Positions 8,726-18,553 of a DNA stretch of 46,161 nt are shown here, one piece after another. Source of the stretch: Atopobiaceae bacterium (GTDB lineage: Bacteria; Actinomycetota; Coriobacteriia; Coriobacteriales; Atopobiaceae); contig JAFWIE010000093.1 in NCBI GenBank assembly GCA_017533825.1, positions 1 to 46,161 on the forward strand, given 5' to 3'. Position 1 is the first letter of the stretch. The number at the start of each line of letters is the position of its first letter. The notes below the pieces were generated by a model. That model was not told where the DNA came from, did not search any database, and saw only the letters and a list, made by a program, of their open reading frames with translations. A program made the translations under genes and the position numbers.

Positions 8726-10474
8726 TCAGAGTGACCAGCTCGCGGACTTGCTCTGCAGGTATGCCATGCGTGCGAAGGTGCCGCCTGCCGCGAGAAGCTC
8801 GGCCGGCGCGCCTTGCTCAGATACCCGACCTCCGTCCAAGACGACGACTTTATCTGCGCCCATGACCGTGCGCATGCGGTGCGCGATCACCACAACGGTC
8901 TTGTGCGCGAGGAGGTGACCCAGCGCATCTTGCACCCTCGTCTCGTTCTCCACGTCGAGGCTGGCCGTAGCCTCATCCAAAAGGACGACGGGGGCGTCCT
9001 TAAGCAGTGCGCGTGCGATGGAGATGCGCTGTCGCTCACCGCCCGAAAGTCTTGCGCCGTTCTCACCGATGGGCGTAGCGTAGCCTTGTGGCAGCGCACG
9101 CACGAACTCGTCGCAGTTGGCTGCCGCTGCTGCAGCTAGGACCTCTTCGTCTGTTGCCCCGTGACGTCCCAGGCGGATGTTCTCCATCACGGTGTCATCG
9201 AACAGCGTGACGTCCTGGAACACCATGGAGTAGGCGCCCATGAGCACCTCGGGATCGACGTCGTTTACCTCGACGCCCCCAAGCGTGATCGTCCCGCCGC
9301 TGTGGTCCCACAGCCGTGCGGCTAGCCTCGCGCACGTGCTCTTGCCTGAGCCTGAGGGCCCCACCAGTGCGGTGACCTCGCCCTCGCGCGCGGTGAACGT
9401 GACGTCTTCCAGCACCTTGCTCTCATCGGCGCCATAGCCAAAGCCGACGTTGCGGAACTCGATGTCATACCCCTGAGGCTCGAAGGTCTCTGCACCGCCG
9501 GCCACCGGCGTGTCAAAGATCTCGTTCAGGCGCTGAACAGAGACATCGCTGATGAACACCTCGGCGATGAGGGCAAGTGACTGATCGAATGGCGCGTACA
9601 CGCGCGTGACCATAAGCAGGAACATAAAGAATGTCATGAAGCCGATGGATCCTGTGAGAATGAGCTTGGCACCGACCAGCACCGTGGTCGCCAGGCCCAG
9701 CCGCATGATCACGCTGGCGGCGTTCACGAAGATGCCCGTGCGAAGCTCCGCCTGTATCATGCACTGCTCGAACGTGTCGACGCTTGTGTCCACTCCCGCA
9801 AGGAAGCGCTCCTGCTGGTTGGTCGCACGGATCTCGCGCATGGTCTCGAGTGTCTCTTGGATGTCGTCCGCAAGCTCGAGACCGGCCGCCTTTGCGCGCC
9901 TGGCATATGCGGAGAACACCTTGCGTGAGCCGAAGAGCAGCGCGAATGCCACGGGAACGCCCCAGAGGCATGCCAAGGCGAGACGCCAGTCATACACGAG
10001 AACCATCGCGGCAATGATGGCCGTGGAGATGTAGCCCCCATAGAGGTAACCGAGTACGTGACTCCACACGTGTTCGAGGCGGTCGACGTCACTCATCATC
10101 GTCTCGGTGAGCTCGGCGAGGTCGCGGTGCGCGAAGAACGAGAGGGGCAGCTTGCGAAGTCGTTCTGCGAGACTCGTGCGGGCATGACCGACTTCGTCGT
10201 AAACCACGGAGTAGGTGCAGTGGTACTGCTGGTAGTGTGCGAGGAACGAGAGCACGAGAAACCCTATGACTCCCGCCACATATGGTAAGGCTTGGGGCAG
10301 GGGCGCACCTTCTGTGAGGGTCGCCATGTAATCTTGCATGAGCAGGAAGAGGAGCCCAACGCCTGCCATGACAATCAGATTCGTGATGACGGTCCAGAAC
10401 GTGCCGCGCTTGACGTTTGCCTCGCCCGCCACGGAGAGCGCGTACTTCTTGCGGAACTTCTCGCCAAACAACAT
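8726..10474 (-). CDS. ABC exporter, fused permease and ATPase (IrtB-like)
   Basis: This 582-residue half-transporter has six membrane helices in roughly residues 20-310 and an ATPase domain after about 345. Walker A is GPSGSGKST (near residue 375), the signature is LSGGERQR and Walker B is VVLLDEAT. It closely resembles the second subunit of heterodimeric siderophore-type exporters or importers such as IrtAB and many Firmicute multidrug pairs. Its ATG directly abuts the TAG of the upstream half-transporter, with AGGTG inside that gene as ribosome site, so the two are translated together and should form a heterodimer. The substrate is unknown. Proximity to a metal ATPase favours a metal chelate. 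Confidence 0.88.
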   Translation of the reverse strand: MLFGEKFRKKYALSVAGEANVKRGTFWTVITNLIVMAGVGLLFLLMQDYMATLTEGAPLPQALPYVAGVIGFLVLSFLAHYQQYHCTYSVVYDEVGHARTSLAERLRKLPLSFFAHRDLAELTETMMSDVDRLEHVWSHVLGYLYGGYISTAIIAAMVLVYDWRLALACLWGVPVAFALLFGSRKVFSAYARRAKAAGLELADDIQETLETMREIRATNQQERFLAGVDTSVDTFEQCMIQAELRTGIFVNAASVIMRLGLATTVLVGAKLILTGSIGFMTFFMFLLMVTRVYAPFDQSLALIAEVFISDVSVQRLNEIFDTPVAGGAETFEPQGYDIEFRNVGFGYGADESKVLEDVTFTAREGEVTALVGPSGSGKSTCARLAARLWDHSGGTITLGGVEVNDVDPEVLMGAYSMVFQDVTLFDDTVMENIRLGRHGATDEEVLAAAAAANCDEFVRALPQGYATPIGENGARLSGGERQRISIARALLKDAPVVLLDEATASLDVENETRVQDALGHLLAHKTVVVIAHRMRTVMGADKVVVLDGGRVSEQGAPAELLAAGGTFARMAYLQSKSASWSL

Positions 10475-12271
10475 CTATGCCACCTCCCGCTCAATCTTCC
10501 ACTGGACGGACCGCTGGTAGTCTGCCCACATACGTGCGTACAACCCGTTCGCCTGGACGAGCTCCGCGTGCGTGCCCTGCTCCTCCACGTGTCCTGCGTC
10601 GAGCACGACGATTCGGTCGGCATCCACCACGGTGGACAGCCGATGCGCGATCATCACGACGGTGCGACCGGCAAGGAGCCGCTCGAATGCCTTCTGGATC
10701 AAGGCCTCGTTCTCTGGGTCGGCGAATGCCGTAGCCTCGTCGAGAACCACGATGGGGGCATCCTTGAGGATGGCGCGGGCCAACGCGACGCGCTGCTGTT
10801 CGCCGCCGGAGAGGTAGGTGCCCGCACTGCCGATGACCGTGTCTGCCCCCTCTGGAAGCTTGTCCAAGATGTCGTCGCATTGTGCCGTATGCAAGGCCTC
10901 GAGTGCCTGCTCACGCGTGGCATCGGGTCGTGCTGCGCGTACGTTGTCCAGAATGGAGGCCGAGAAGAGTCGCGTATTCTGGAACACGAATGCCATATGG
11001 TCCATGAGGTCGCGAGTGTCCATTTGCCGCACGTCCACACCACCAACGCTGACGGTGCCTGAGTCTGCATCCCAGAATCGGGGTATGAGACTTGCTGCGG
11101 TGGTCTTGCCCCCTCCAGAGGGCCCCACGAGTGCCACGAGCTGGCCGGGTTCGACCGAGAAGCTCAGATGGTCGAGGGCGGGATGATCGGTTCCTTCGTA
11201 GGTGAAGCTCACGTCCTCGAAGTTGATGGAGTTGTCGACCGGGCTCTGAGGATTGTCTGCGATGGGTAGCGTAGGTGCATCGAGGACTTCATTGATGCGT
11301 CTAAGGGCGTCTCCGGCTTGGTTGAGGCCGCCGGCTGCAAACATGATCTTGGCGAGGGCGGTAGACATGACCGCCGAGAAGATCGCATAGAAGGCGAAGT
11401 TCGTGACGAACACCGCGAACGTTCCTTCCGCAAGGGAGGTGGGTGCGACCAGGAGTGCCGCGGGGACGAGGAAGACGAACGCCCCCTCAGTCACTGTGAG
11501 GTTCACGGCCTGCGGCCCCTTGCAGACCTTGCCCTGGTAATATGAAGCCTTGTTTGAGTAGTCGTCAATCGCTGCCTTGAACGCGCGGAAGCTGTAAACC
11601 GTCTGCTGGAACACTTTGACTACGGGGATACCGCGTACGTACTCGGTTCCCGCCTTGCTCGCGCGGTCGAGGGCGTCGTAGTACTCGGTCATAAGGCTCG
11701 CGTTCTTGCCGCCCATCATGGCAAAGAGTGCACCGACGGATATGATGGCGGCGAGCAGGCATGCCGCGCCCATGCGCCAATCAAAGAAGAGCAGCAGTGC
11801 GAGCAGCGCGATGAACATCGCGATGGTTCCCGTAATGTCGGCAAGGTTGTGTGCGAGCAGCGTCTCCGTCTGTCCAGCCGCGCCATCGATTCGGCGACGT
11901 AGCAGCCCCGAGGCGTGCGTGTCGAAGTATCCAAGGGGCGCCTTGGCAAGGTGGGCCATGCAGCGCTTTCGAATGTTTGCGGCTGTGCGGAAGGCGGCGA
12001 GGTGCGTGCACATAAGTGCCAGGAAGTATATGACGATGCCTGCTATGGCTGCTGCCAGTGCCCACCAACCGTATTGCTCTATCTCTGAGGCTTCCATCCA
12101 ATTGGGCGCAACGCTGACGAGGTCGCGCACAACAAGCCACACGAATGTGTAGGGCACCATGTTTACGGCCATGGCAACTGCCGAAAGTGCGCATCCAACA
12201 ACGGTGAGACCGCGATACGTGCCTGCGAATTCAAGGAGTTGGCTCACCGTCCCCTTCTTTTCCTTCTCCAT
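10475..12271 (-). CDS. ABC exporter, fused permease and ATPase (IrtA-like)
   Basis: The 598-residue partner of the next gene has the same plan: membrane helices in the first 320 residues, then Walker A GPSGGGKTT (about residue 384), signature LSGGEQQRVA and Walker B IVVLDEAT. The start at 12271 follows AGGAGG; an upstream ATG at 12325 lacks such a site. Unlike mycobacterial IrtA it has no N-terminal siderophore-interacting domain. It is the first gene of the operon and is divergent from the DUF6110/ATPase operon, with a 172-bp AT-rich region between them containing matching inverted repeats. A metal-chelate or peptide substrate is likely, but multidrug export is possible. Confidence 0.88.
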   Translation of the reverse strand: MEKEKKGTVSQLLEFAGTYRGLTVVGCALSAVAMAVNMVPYTFVWLVVRDLVSVAPNWMEASEIEQYGWWALAAAIAGIVIYFLALMCTHLAAFRTAANIRKRCMAHLAKAPLGYFDTHASGLLRRRIDGAAGQTETLLAHNLADITGTIAMFIALLALLLFFDWRMGAACLLAAIISVGALFAMMGGKNASLMTEYYDALDRASKAGTEYVRGIPVVKVFQQTVYSFRAFKAAIDDYSNKASYYQGKVCKGPQAVNLTVTEGAFVFLVPAALLVAPTSLAEGTFAVFVTNFAFYAIFSAVMSTALAKIMFAAGGLNQAGDALRRINEVLDAPTLPIADNPQSPVDNSINFEDVSFTYEGTDHPALDHLSFSVEPGQLVALVGPSGGGKTTAASLIPRFWDADSGTVSVGGVDVRQMDTRDLMDHMAFVFQNTRLFSASILDNVRAARPDATREQALEALHTAQCDDILDKLPEGADTVIGSAGTYLSGGEQQRVALARAILKDAPIVVLDEATAFADPENEALIQKAFERLLAGRTVVMIAHRLSTVVDADRIVVLDAGHVEEQGTHAELVQANGLYARMWADYQRSVQWKIEREVA

Positions 12272-12317
12272 AGGTCCTCCTAGATCCTCGCTATTCATGC
12301 GATAAAGGTTAGATAAG

Positions 12318-12346
12318 GGTAACATTTTTCTGATGAAATGTTAACC
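12318..12346. promoter_or_regulatory. inverted repeat, candidate operator A
   Basis: GGTAACATTT and AAATGTTAACC face each other around a short spacer. The repeat lies 50 bp ahead of the ABC operon start and may overlap its promoter: TTAACA on the minus strand fits a -35 box, although the -10 is poor. The same TAACATTT word recurs at 12415. Regulator unknown. Confidence 0.5.
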
Positions 12347-12401
12347 ATTTGAAACAATCTGGTGGCTGACGTTGGTTCTTGGGGGTGCTTGAAATCGCAT
12401 G

Positions 12402-12419
12402 TGTTATCTTTGGCTAACA
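12402..12419. promoter_or_regulatory. inverted repeat, candidate operator B
   Basis: TGTTA and TAACA flank an 8-base spacer, 25 bp ahead of the DUF6110 start. It continues into TAACATTT, the word also found twice in the repeat at 12318-12346. This suggests that both divergent operons answer to the same repressor. It partly resembles DtxR-type sites but does not match their consensus well. Confidence 0.45.
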
Positions 12420-12443
12420 TTTCAATTCTCAAGGAGGTTACTT

Positions 12444-12746
12444 ATGTTCGGTCTCTCGCATGTCGCCTATGTCGCCGGTGGCGCTCTCGTCGCGGTAGGT
12501 TTTTCTGCCTTGGGCAAGAAGGGCAAGATACATGACTGTGCTGTAAAGGCGACAGCCACGGGAATGCGCGCGACCGATGCCGTGCAGTCCGTAGCGCAGG
12601 ACATCGTGGACGAGGCCTCCGACATAAACGCCGAGGCTCGTCGTCAGGCACGGATTGATGCTGCCGTCCGCGAGCGCCTCGCCGCTCTCGAGGAAGGCAT
12701 CCGCGCCGAGGTCACAGCGGAGATAGACCAGAGCGCTGAGGCCTAA
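12444..12746 (+). CDS. DUF6110 family small protein
   Basis: The 100-residue product starts with a hydrophobic segment (HVAYVAGGALVAVGFSAL) then turns into a charged helix ending ERLAALEEGIRAEVTAEIDQ. This fits DUF6110, a family I recall next to heavy-metal P-type ATPases. AAGGAGG precedes the ATG at 12444 by eight bases, an unusually strong site. The ATPase begins 6 bp after it, so they form an operon. It may be an accessory subunit anchored in the membrane beside the pump. No metal-binding motif is seen except one cysteine (HDCAVKA). Confidence 0.68.
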   Translation: MFGLSHVAYVAGGALVAVGFSALGKKGKIHDCAVKATATGMRATDAVQSVAQDIVDEASDINAEARRQARIDAAVRERLAALEEGIRAEVTAEIDQSAEA

Positions 12747-12752
12747 AGCGCC

Positions 12753-14840
12753 ATGCTGTTTTCCGTACGCTCACGCATGCCAGGTCGTATACGACTGAGG
12801 CTTCTGCATCCCTTTGATACTGATGAGGCGCGTGGCATGGAGGCGGCGCTGCTGGAACATGATTTCGTTCATCGAGCCGAGGCGCACGTCGCCAACGGCT
12901 CCCTGCTTGCTGTCTTTGATCCTGGGTGCGAGGAAGCGGTGCTGGCGGAGGTTGCGGCGTTCGACGCGCTTCGGCTGCCGCGCGCCCATCCCAATGCTGC
13001 CGAGCTGCATGAACTGTCGCTTGTGGCCGAGGACAACCGCTTTGCGCTTGAGATAAGCACGATTATGGCATGGCGCGTGCTGCGGCGCCTTGTGTTGCCG
13101 CTGTCCCTGCGCACAGCGTGGATCATCATCAACTCCTTTCGTTTTGTCGTCAAGGGCCTGCGATGCCTCTTGCTGCGCGGCCTCACTGTGGAGGTCCTTG
13201 ACGCTACGGCCATCGTGGCGTCACTGCTGCGTGGCACGTACGACGAGGCTGACGTCATCATGCTGCTGCTCGACCTTTCTGAGGCAATGGAGCAGCATGT
13301 GTCAAGCCGAGCGAGATTGGCGCTCGAGCAGGGGCTCGTCGCTCACGACAACCAGGTGATCAAGCTTGTAGACGGGCAAGAGCGCACCGTTCCGTTGAGC
13401 GACGTCGTAGAGGGCGATCTCGTGTGCGTGCGCTCGGGGATGGTCATTCCTGTGGATGGCGTGGTCGAGCATGGCGAGGGAGAGGCGGACGAAGCCACCA
13501 TGACGGGTGAGGAGCGCCTTGTGCACAAGTCGCCAGGTGCAAGTGCGTTTGCAGGCACAGCGCTCGTCGACGGAGACCTGGCGTTGCGCTGCACGATGCC
13601 TCCAGGGAAGGCGCGCATCGATGCCATCGCACAGATGGTTGAGCAAGCTTCGCAGGTAAAAGGGGTTTCGGAGAGTCGCGCCGAGCGTCTTGCGGACTCT
13701 CTCGTTCCCGGCGCGTTCATAGCGTTCCTTGGCATCCTCGCCTTCACGCGCAATATCGAGAAAGCGCTCGCTGTGCTTATGGTCGACTACTCGTGCGCGA
13801 TAAAGATCTCAACTCCCATCGCCGTGATGAGCGCGATGCGTGAAGCCGCATCACATGGAATCATCGTCAAGGGCGGACGCTACTTGGAAGAGCTTGCCGC
13901 AGCGGAAACGGTTGTCTTCGACAAGACGGGAACGCTGACCGAAGCGAACCCACGTTTGGTGGCGGTGGTCGCAACAGACGGAGAGTCGCAGAACGACGTG
14001 CTGCGGCTGGCGGCGTGCATCGAAGAGCACTACCCTCATTCGGTCGCGCGCGCCATCGTCGAGGGAGCACGCGACCGAGGTCTCTCGCACGAGCCAGAAC
14101 TACACGCGGAGGTGCGCTACGTGGTGGCGCACGGCATCGCTGCGGAGGTGGACGGCATGCACTCCGTTATAGGTAGCGCTCACTTCGTCTTTGAGGACGA
14201 GGGCGTGCCCATGCCCGAGGGCTTCGCGGACATGGTCGGCGAGGAGGCCCCCGGGGCAGGTGTGGTGTATCTCGCGCGTGGGGGCAGACTTCTCGGTGCC
14301 CTGTGCGTGAGCGACCCGGTGCGGACGGATGCAGCGAACGTGGTGTCACAGTTGCGCTCGCGGGGTGTGCGCGAGGTCGTCATGCTTACGGGCGACGGCC
14401 CTGCGGCAGCCAGGCGCGTGGCGAGCGAGTTGGGACTCACGTCGTTCTTTGCGCAGGTCCTGCCCGAGGACAAGGCCGCGTATGTGGAGCGCATTCAGGC
14501 GTCGGGCGGCACGGTGGTGATGGTGGGTGACGGAATCAACGACTCGCCAGCGCTTGCCGTCGCCGACGTATCGGTGGCTCTGGCCGATGCGAGCGACATC
14601 GCGCAGGCGGTCGCCGACGTTTCGGTGCGCGATGCCGACCTGCAGAAGCTTGTGCTCGCGCGCGACCTATCCGAGCGGCTCATGAGGCGCATCGCACAGC
14701 GGTATCGATTGATCGTCGGCTTCAACACGACGCTCATCGCGCTCGGCGTCGCCAACCTCATTCCGCTCACCACGGCCGCCACCTTGCACAATCTCTCGAC
14801 GGTCGCCATAGCCACAAGCAATACACGTCCTCTTCTGTAG
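12753..14840 (+). CDS. heavy-metal-type (P1B) ATPase
   Basis: The 695-residue pump has the P-type landmarks: TGEE in the actuator (about residue 250), DKTGT with the phosphorylated Asp (about 389), the HP motif in EEHYPHSVA, and GDGINDSPAL (about 592). The N-terminal domain (PGRIRLRLL…) looks like an HMA-type fold without CxxC. The metal-site helix reads YSCAIKISTP rather than CPC, and the last helix has HNLSTVAIATSNTRPLL. This pattern belongs to the CtpC-like branch, whose members have been tied to manganese, zinc or iron export. It shares an operon with the DUF6110 gene and is divergent from the ABC pair. Substrate is not resolvable from sequence. Confidence 0.87.
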   Translation: MLFSVRSRMPGRIRLRLLHPFDTDEARGMEAALLEHDFVHRAEAHVANGSLLAVFDPGCEEAVLAEVAAFDALRLPRAHPNAAELHELSLVAEDNRFALEISTIMAWRVLRRLVLPLSLRTAWIIINSFRFVVKGLRCLLLRGLTVEVLDATAIVASLLRGTYDEADVIMLLLDLSEAMEQHVSSRARLALEQGLVAHDNQVIKLVDGQERTVPLSDVVEGDLVCVRSGMVIPVDGVVEHGEGEADEATMTGEERLVHKSPGASAFAGTALVDGDLALRCTMPPGKARIDAIAQMVEQASQVKGVSESRAERLADSLVPGAFIAFLGILAFTRNIEKALAVLMVDYSCAIKISTPIAVMSAMREAASHGIIVKGGRYLEELAAAETVVFDKTGTLTEANPRLVAVVATDGESQNDVLRLAACIEEHYPHSVARAIVEGARDRGLSHEPELHAEVRYVVAHGIAAEVDGMHSVIGSAHFVFEDEGVPMPEGFADMVGEEAPGAGVVYLARGGRLLGALCVSDPVRTDAANVVSQLRSRGVREVVMLTGDGPAAARRVASELGLTSFFAQVLPEDKAAYVERIQASGGTVVMVGDGINDSPALAVADVSVALADASDIAQAVADVSVRDADLQKLVLARDLSERLMRRIAQRYRLIVGFNTTLIALGVANLIPLTTAATLHNLSTVAIATSNTRPLL

Positions 14841-14862
14841 CAGCGCTGGCGTTTCGCGACAC

Positions 14863-14906
14863 GAGACCACATGACAAGTGACAGAGGTCACTTGTCATGT
14901 GGTCTC
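14863..14906. repeat. perfect 20-bp inverted repeat with AGAG loop
   Basis: The arms, starting GAGACCACATGACAAG and ending CATGTGGTCTC, pair without a mismatch around AGAG. It begins 22 bp after the ATPase stop. TTTC follows, which is a poor T-run, so termination is possible but unproven. The ACCACATG core recurs in the direct repeat 20 bp on. Confidence 0.7.
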
Positions 14907-14926
14907 TTTCGGCCGTTCCTCGCGCC

Positions 14927-14957
14927 CGATGACATGTGGTGGCGATGACATGTGGTG
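14927..14957 (+). repeat. 16-bp tandem direct repeat
   Basis: CGATGACATGTGGTGG is followed immediately by CGATGACATGTGGTGA, a perfect copy except the last base. Both contain CATGTGGT, the right-arm core of the hairpin at 14863-14906. Confidence 0.6.
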
Positions 14958-15004
14958 ACGCATGGGCGTTGGCTCTGCAATGAAGCTTCATGTGCAAAAG
15001 AAAT

Positions 15005-15054
15005 GGGCACCCCGAGTGGACGCGGGGTGCCCTGTCCGGTTGGGGAGACCGGAC
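15005..15054 (+). terminator. two consecutive hairpins upstream of eno
   Basis: GGGCACCCCG pairs with CGGGGTGCCC (15005-15032), then GTCCGGT pairs with ACCGGAC (15034-15054). They could end ATPase transcription, or act as a structured leader. No T-run follows either stem. Confidence 0.4.
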
Positions 15055-15281
15055 GCTGTGCAATTGTGCCCGAGGCCGGAGGGGAGAGGATCCTTCGGAT
15101 AGGGCATGCCATCGTGAGGTGGAGTGTTACACCCGCCTCTGTCCTGACAAGTAGTACTTTACCAGAAGTTAGTGCGAGGCAACTTAGAAAAGTTAGAATG
15201 AGTAAACTTTGTGAAGATGGCCCACTCGTCGGATTGATGGTCAAATGGGAGTTAGTCATAGATAACATTCTACTCGAAAAG

Positions 15282-16614
<1,333 letters not shown>

Positions 16615-16647
16615 CACAACCAGAAGGGTGCGTAGAGAGGAACAAAC

Positions 16648-17046
16648 ATGAGTGTGGCAATCGTGTACTGGTCACAAACGGGTAACACTGAGGCCATGGC
16701 CAACATCTTGGCCGATGCCTGTGGGGGAGAGGCTATCGAGTGGGACGGATTCTCGGCGGCACAGGTTGCCGACTACGATGCTCTCGCGTTCGGCTGCCCC
16801 GCCATGGGCGACGAGGAGCTCGATCCCGATTTCGAGGAGCTTTGGAGTGACTGCAAGGCCGAACTCGCGGACAAGCCCGTTGTGCTCTTCGGCTCGTACG
16901 ACTGGGGAACCGGTGAGTGGATGGAGATTTGGGAGAATGACGCCAGCAACGCCGGCGTGAACGTCGTGGCGACCGTGATTGCAAACCTCGAGCCCGACGA
17001 CGAGGCGGAGGAAGCCCTCAAGGGCGCAGCTGCCAAGCTAGCGTAG
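16648..17046 (+). CDS. short-chain flavodoxin
   Basis: This 132-residue, acidic protein has the flavodoxin FMN-phosphate loop SQTGNTEAM near residues 9-17, the tyrosine/tryptophan-bearing loops FGCPAMGDEEL and SYDWGTGEW and a typical total length. Flavodoxins carry low-potential electrons, replacing ferredoxin. GAGAGGAA precedes the ATG. It follows eno in the same direction with a 33-bp gap. A hairpin 24 bp after its stop is the likely end of the transcript. Confidence 0.93.
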   Translation: MSVAIVYWSQTGNTEAMANILADACGGEAIEWDGFSAAQVADYDALAFGCPAMGDEELDPDFEELWSDCKAELADKPVVLFGSYDWGTGEWMEIWENDASNAGVNVVATVIANLEPDDEAEEALKGAAAKLA

Positions 17047-17069
17047 TTCAGGACTCGGGCTCGACGTAG

Positions 17070-17108
17070 GAGTGGCGCGAAGGGAAGGAAGTTCCTTTCG
17101 CGCCACTC
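17070..17108. terminator. hairpin after the flavodoxin gene
   Basis: GAGTGGCGCGAA pairs with TTCGCGCCACTC, extended by GGAA/TTCC with one bulge each. It lies between convergent flavodoxin and sirtuin genes. No strong T-run follows, so efficiency is uncertain. Confidence 0.55.
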
Positions 17109-17184
17109 TGTATCCATACAGGGTGAAAACGGAGGGGGACGTCGTCACATGCATAGCCATGAGCACTGCCCTTTGCGTCGCTGA

Positions 17185-18168
17185 CTATGTGATGCTGGCA
17201 AGAAGGGCGCCCGCGTCGCCTTCGAGACAAATGGATTGGGCTTCGATGTGCTTCGGACAGAACGCTTCGCCGTAGTTGAGACAGGCATAGGTTGCCTTGG
17301 GATTCTCGGCTGCCATTGCCCAGAAGGGATACTTGATGATGACAGGCGTGTTTGCCCCCACGCCGATCTCCAAGAAGAGCGTGTGAAGCCCCGCGTGCTC
17401 ATCGAGAAACGCCGCATACGCCGCCGACGCCCGATGCCAGCCCTCATCCTCGACGAAGGAGTCATCGGCACGTAGGTTCATGGTCACACCCGATCCGTCG
17501 TCCGGGCACGAGGGAAGCAGATGCGTTGGGACCCTCATGCCGACGCCGTTCTGCGGAATTTGGAAGACTCCGTTCGAATCCCGGACGAACCCTTGCGCCT
17601 CCATTGCGCGCATGACCCACTCCTCGTTGTCGTAGGTCCGCCGGTTCCTTCCGTCCACGCTTTGGAAGAGCCCGTAGTCACCTTGTGTGTAGAACAAGCG
17701 GCTCTTGTCGATGCCTGCTCGCTGGAACTGATGGTCGACGTTGGTGGTAATGACGAAGTAGTCTTTGTCGCACAGCAGTGAGAGCAGCTGGTGGTAGACC
17801 GGTTTCGGTGCGTCGATATAGCGGTTGTAGTAAATGTGGCGTGCCCACCACGCCCAGCGCGTCTCGTCGTCCGGGAACGGATAGAAGCCGCCGGAATACA
17901 TGTCTTGGATTCCGAAGCGCTTCTCGAAGTCGCTGAAGTAGTGTTTGAAGCGCTCTCCGCTATATGTCAGCCCTGCCGCTGTCGAGAGGCCCGCCCCGGC
18001 ACCGACCACAACGGCATCCGCCCGCATGAGTTCGGACCGCAGCTGTGCGATCCGCTCCTCTTTGCTGCCCTCGCCATAAGTGAGTCCCGGTCGAAACGAA
18101 CGTATGGCCGTGATTCCCATCTGGATTGTCTCGCGATATCCGTCCCTCTCGTCATTGAAGTCATCCAT
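17185..18168 (-). CDS. SIR2-family protein, SirTM-like
   Basis: The 327-residue protein has the sirtuin NAD-binding motifs GAGAGLSTAAGLTYSG (near residue 57) and TTNVDHQFQ (near 143). In the place where classical sirtuins have the catalytic HG, it reads YTQGDYG, so His is replaced by Gln. That change is typical of class M sirtuins, which act as protein mono-ADP-ribosyltransferases linked to lipoyl-carrier proteins and macrodomains. No zinc CxxC pairs are evident in the usual place. No macrodomain, GcvH-like or lipoate ligase gene lies nearby. AAGGGA sits before the ATG. The family call is firm, the class M assignment is moderate. Confidence 0.8.
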   Translation of the reverse strand: MDDFNDERDGYRETIQMGITAIRSFRPGLTYGEGSKEERIAQLRSELMRADAVVVGAGAGLSTAAGLTYSGERFKHYFSDFEKRFGIQDMYSGGFYPFPDDETRWAWWARHIYYNRYIDAPKPVYHQLLSLLCDKDYFVITTNVDHQFQRAGIDKSRLFYTQGDYGLFQSVDGRNRRTYDNEEWVMRAMEAQGFVRDSNGVFQIPQNGVGMRVPTHLLPSCPDDGSGVTMNLRADDSFVEDEGWHRASAAYAAFLDEHAGLHTLFLEIGVGANTPVIIKYPFWAMAAENPKATYACLNYGEAFCPKHIEAQSICLEGDAGALLASIT

Positions 18169-18235
18169 GTCGAGTTATCCCTTTCGTCAGCTGACAGGTG
18201 CATCACCTTTGTCGGGGTATTATTGCATCTGCGCA

Positions 18236-18470
18236 TCACCTTAGCAGTGGCAGGAAAAGCTGTGCCATCCCGAGGAAGATGAAGAAGCCAAGAACATCGG
18301 TCGCCGTGGTAACGAAGATTGAGCTCGAGCAGGTGGGTCCTGATGGCAGGCCTTGAGCGCCACAGGCACGAGGAAGCCGAACGCCCCGCGATGATCATGT
18401 TGCCAATCAGTGCGATGACGGGTTGACTGCTCGGCACCCACTCGTGAAGGGCGCTGAGGCGGGTGACCTC
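18236..18470 (-). pseudogene. 3' remnant of mgtE-type magnesium transporter
   Basis: Three short reading frames joined in order give a C-terminal MgtE-like sequence: TRLSALHEWVP, ALIGNMIIAG, then AFGFLVPVALKA in another frame, then SIFVTTATDVLGFFIFLG in a third, ending FLPLLR and a stop at 18236. At least two single-base losses separate them (one in GCGGGGCG near 18385, one near 18330). The N-terminal two thirds of the protein are absent. The remnant is convergent with nothing and lies upstream of the hydrolase gene on the other strand. The family assignment rests on about 75 residues. Confidence 0.68.
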
Positions 18471-18519
18471 TCGGCCCCACGGGGCAGGGCATGTGCATTA
18501 CGATAGGTTTAGGTTATGG

Positions 18520-18553
18520 CGAGATACTATCAGTAAGCATTTGAAATATCTCG
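18520..18553. promoter_or_regulatory. inverted repeat upstream of hydrolase gene
   Basis: CGAGATA and TATCTCG face each other over a 20-bp AT-rich spacer, 46 bp before the hydrolase start. The spacing fits an operator with half-sites two helical turns apart, but a promoter is not clearly seen. Confidence 0.3.

Noticed and set aside
17140..17184. Tiny plus-strand frame MHSHEHCPLRR after GGAGGGGGA
   Set aside because: It is eleven codons, histidine-rich by chance, and overlaps the end of the sirtuin gene on the other strand; there is no further support.
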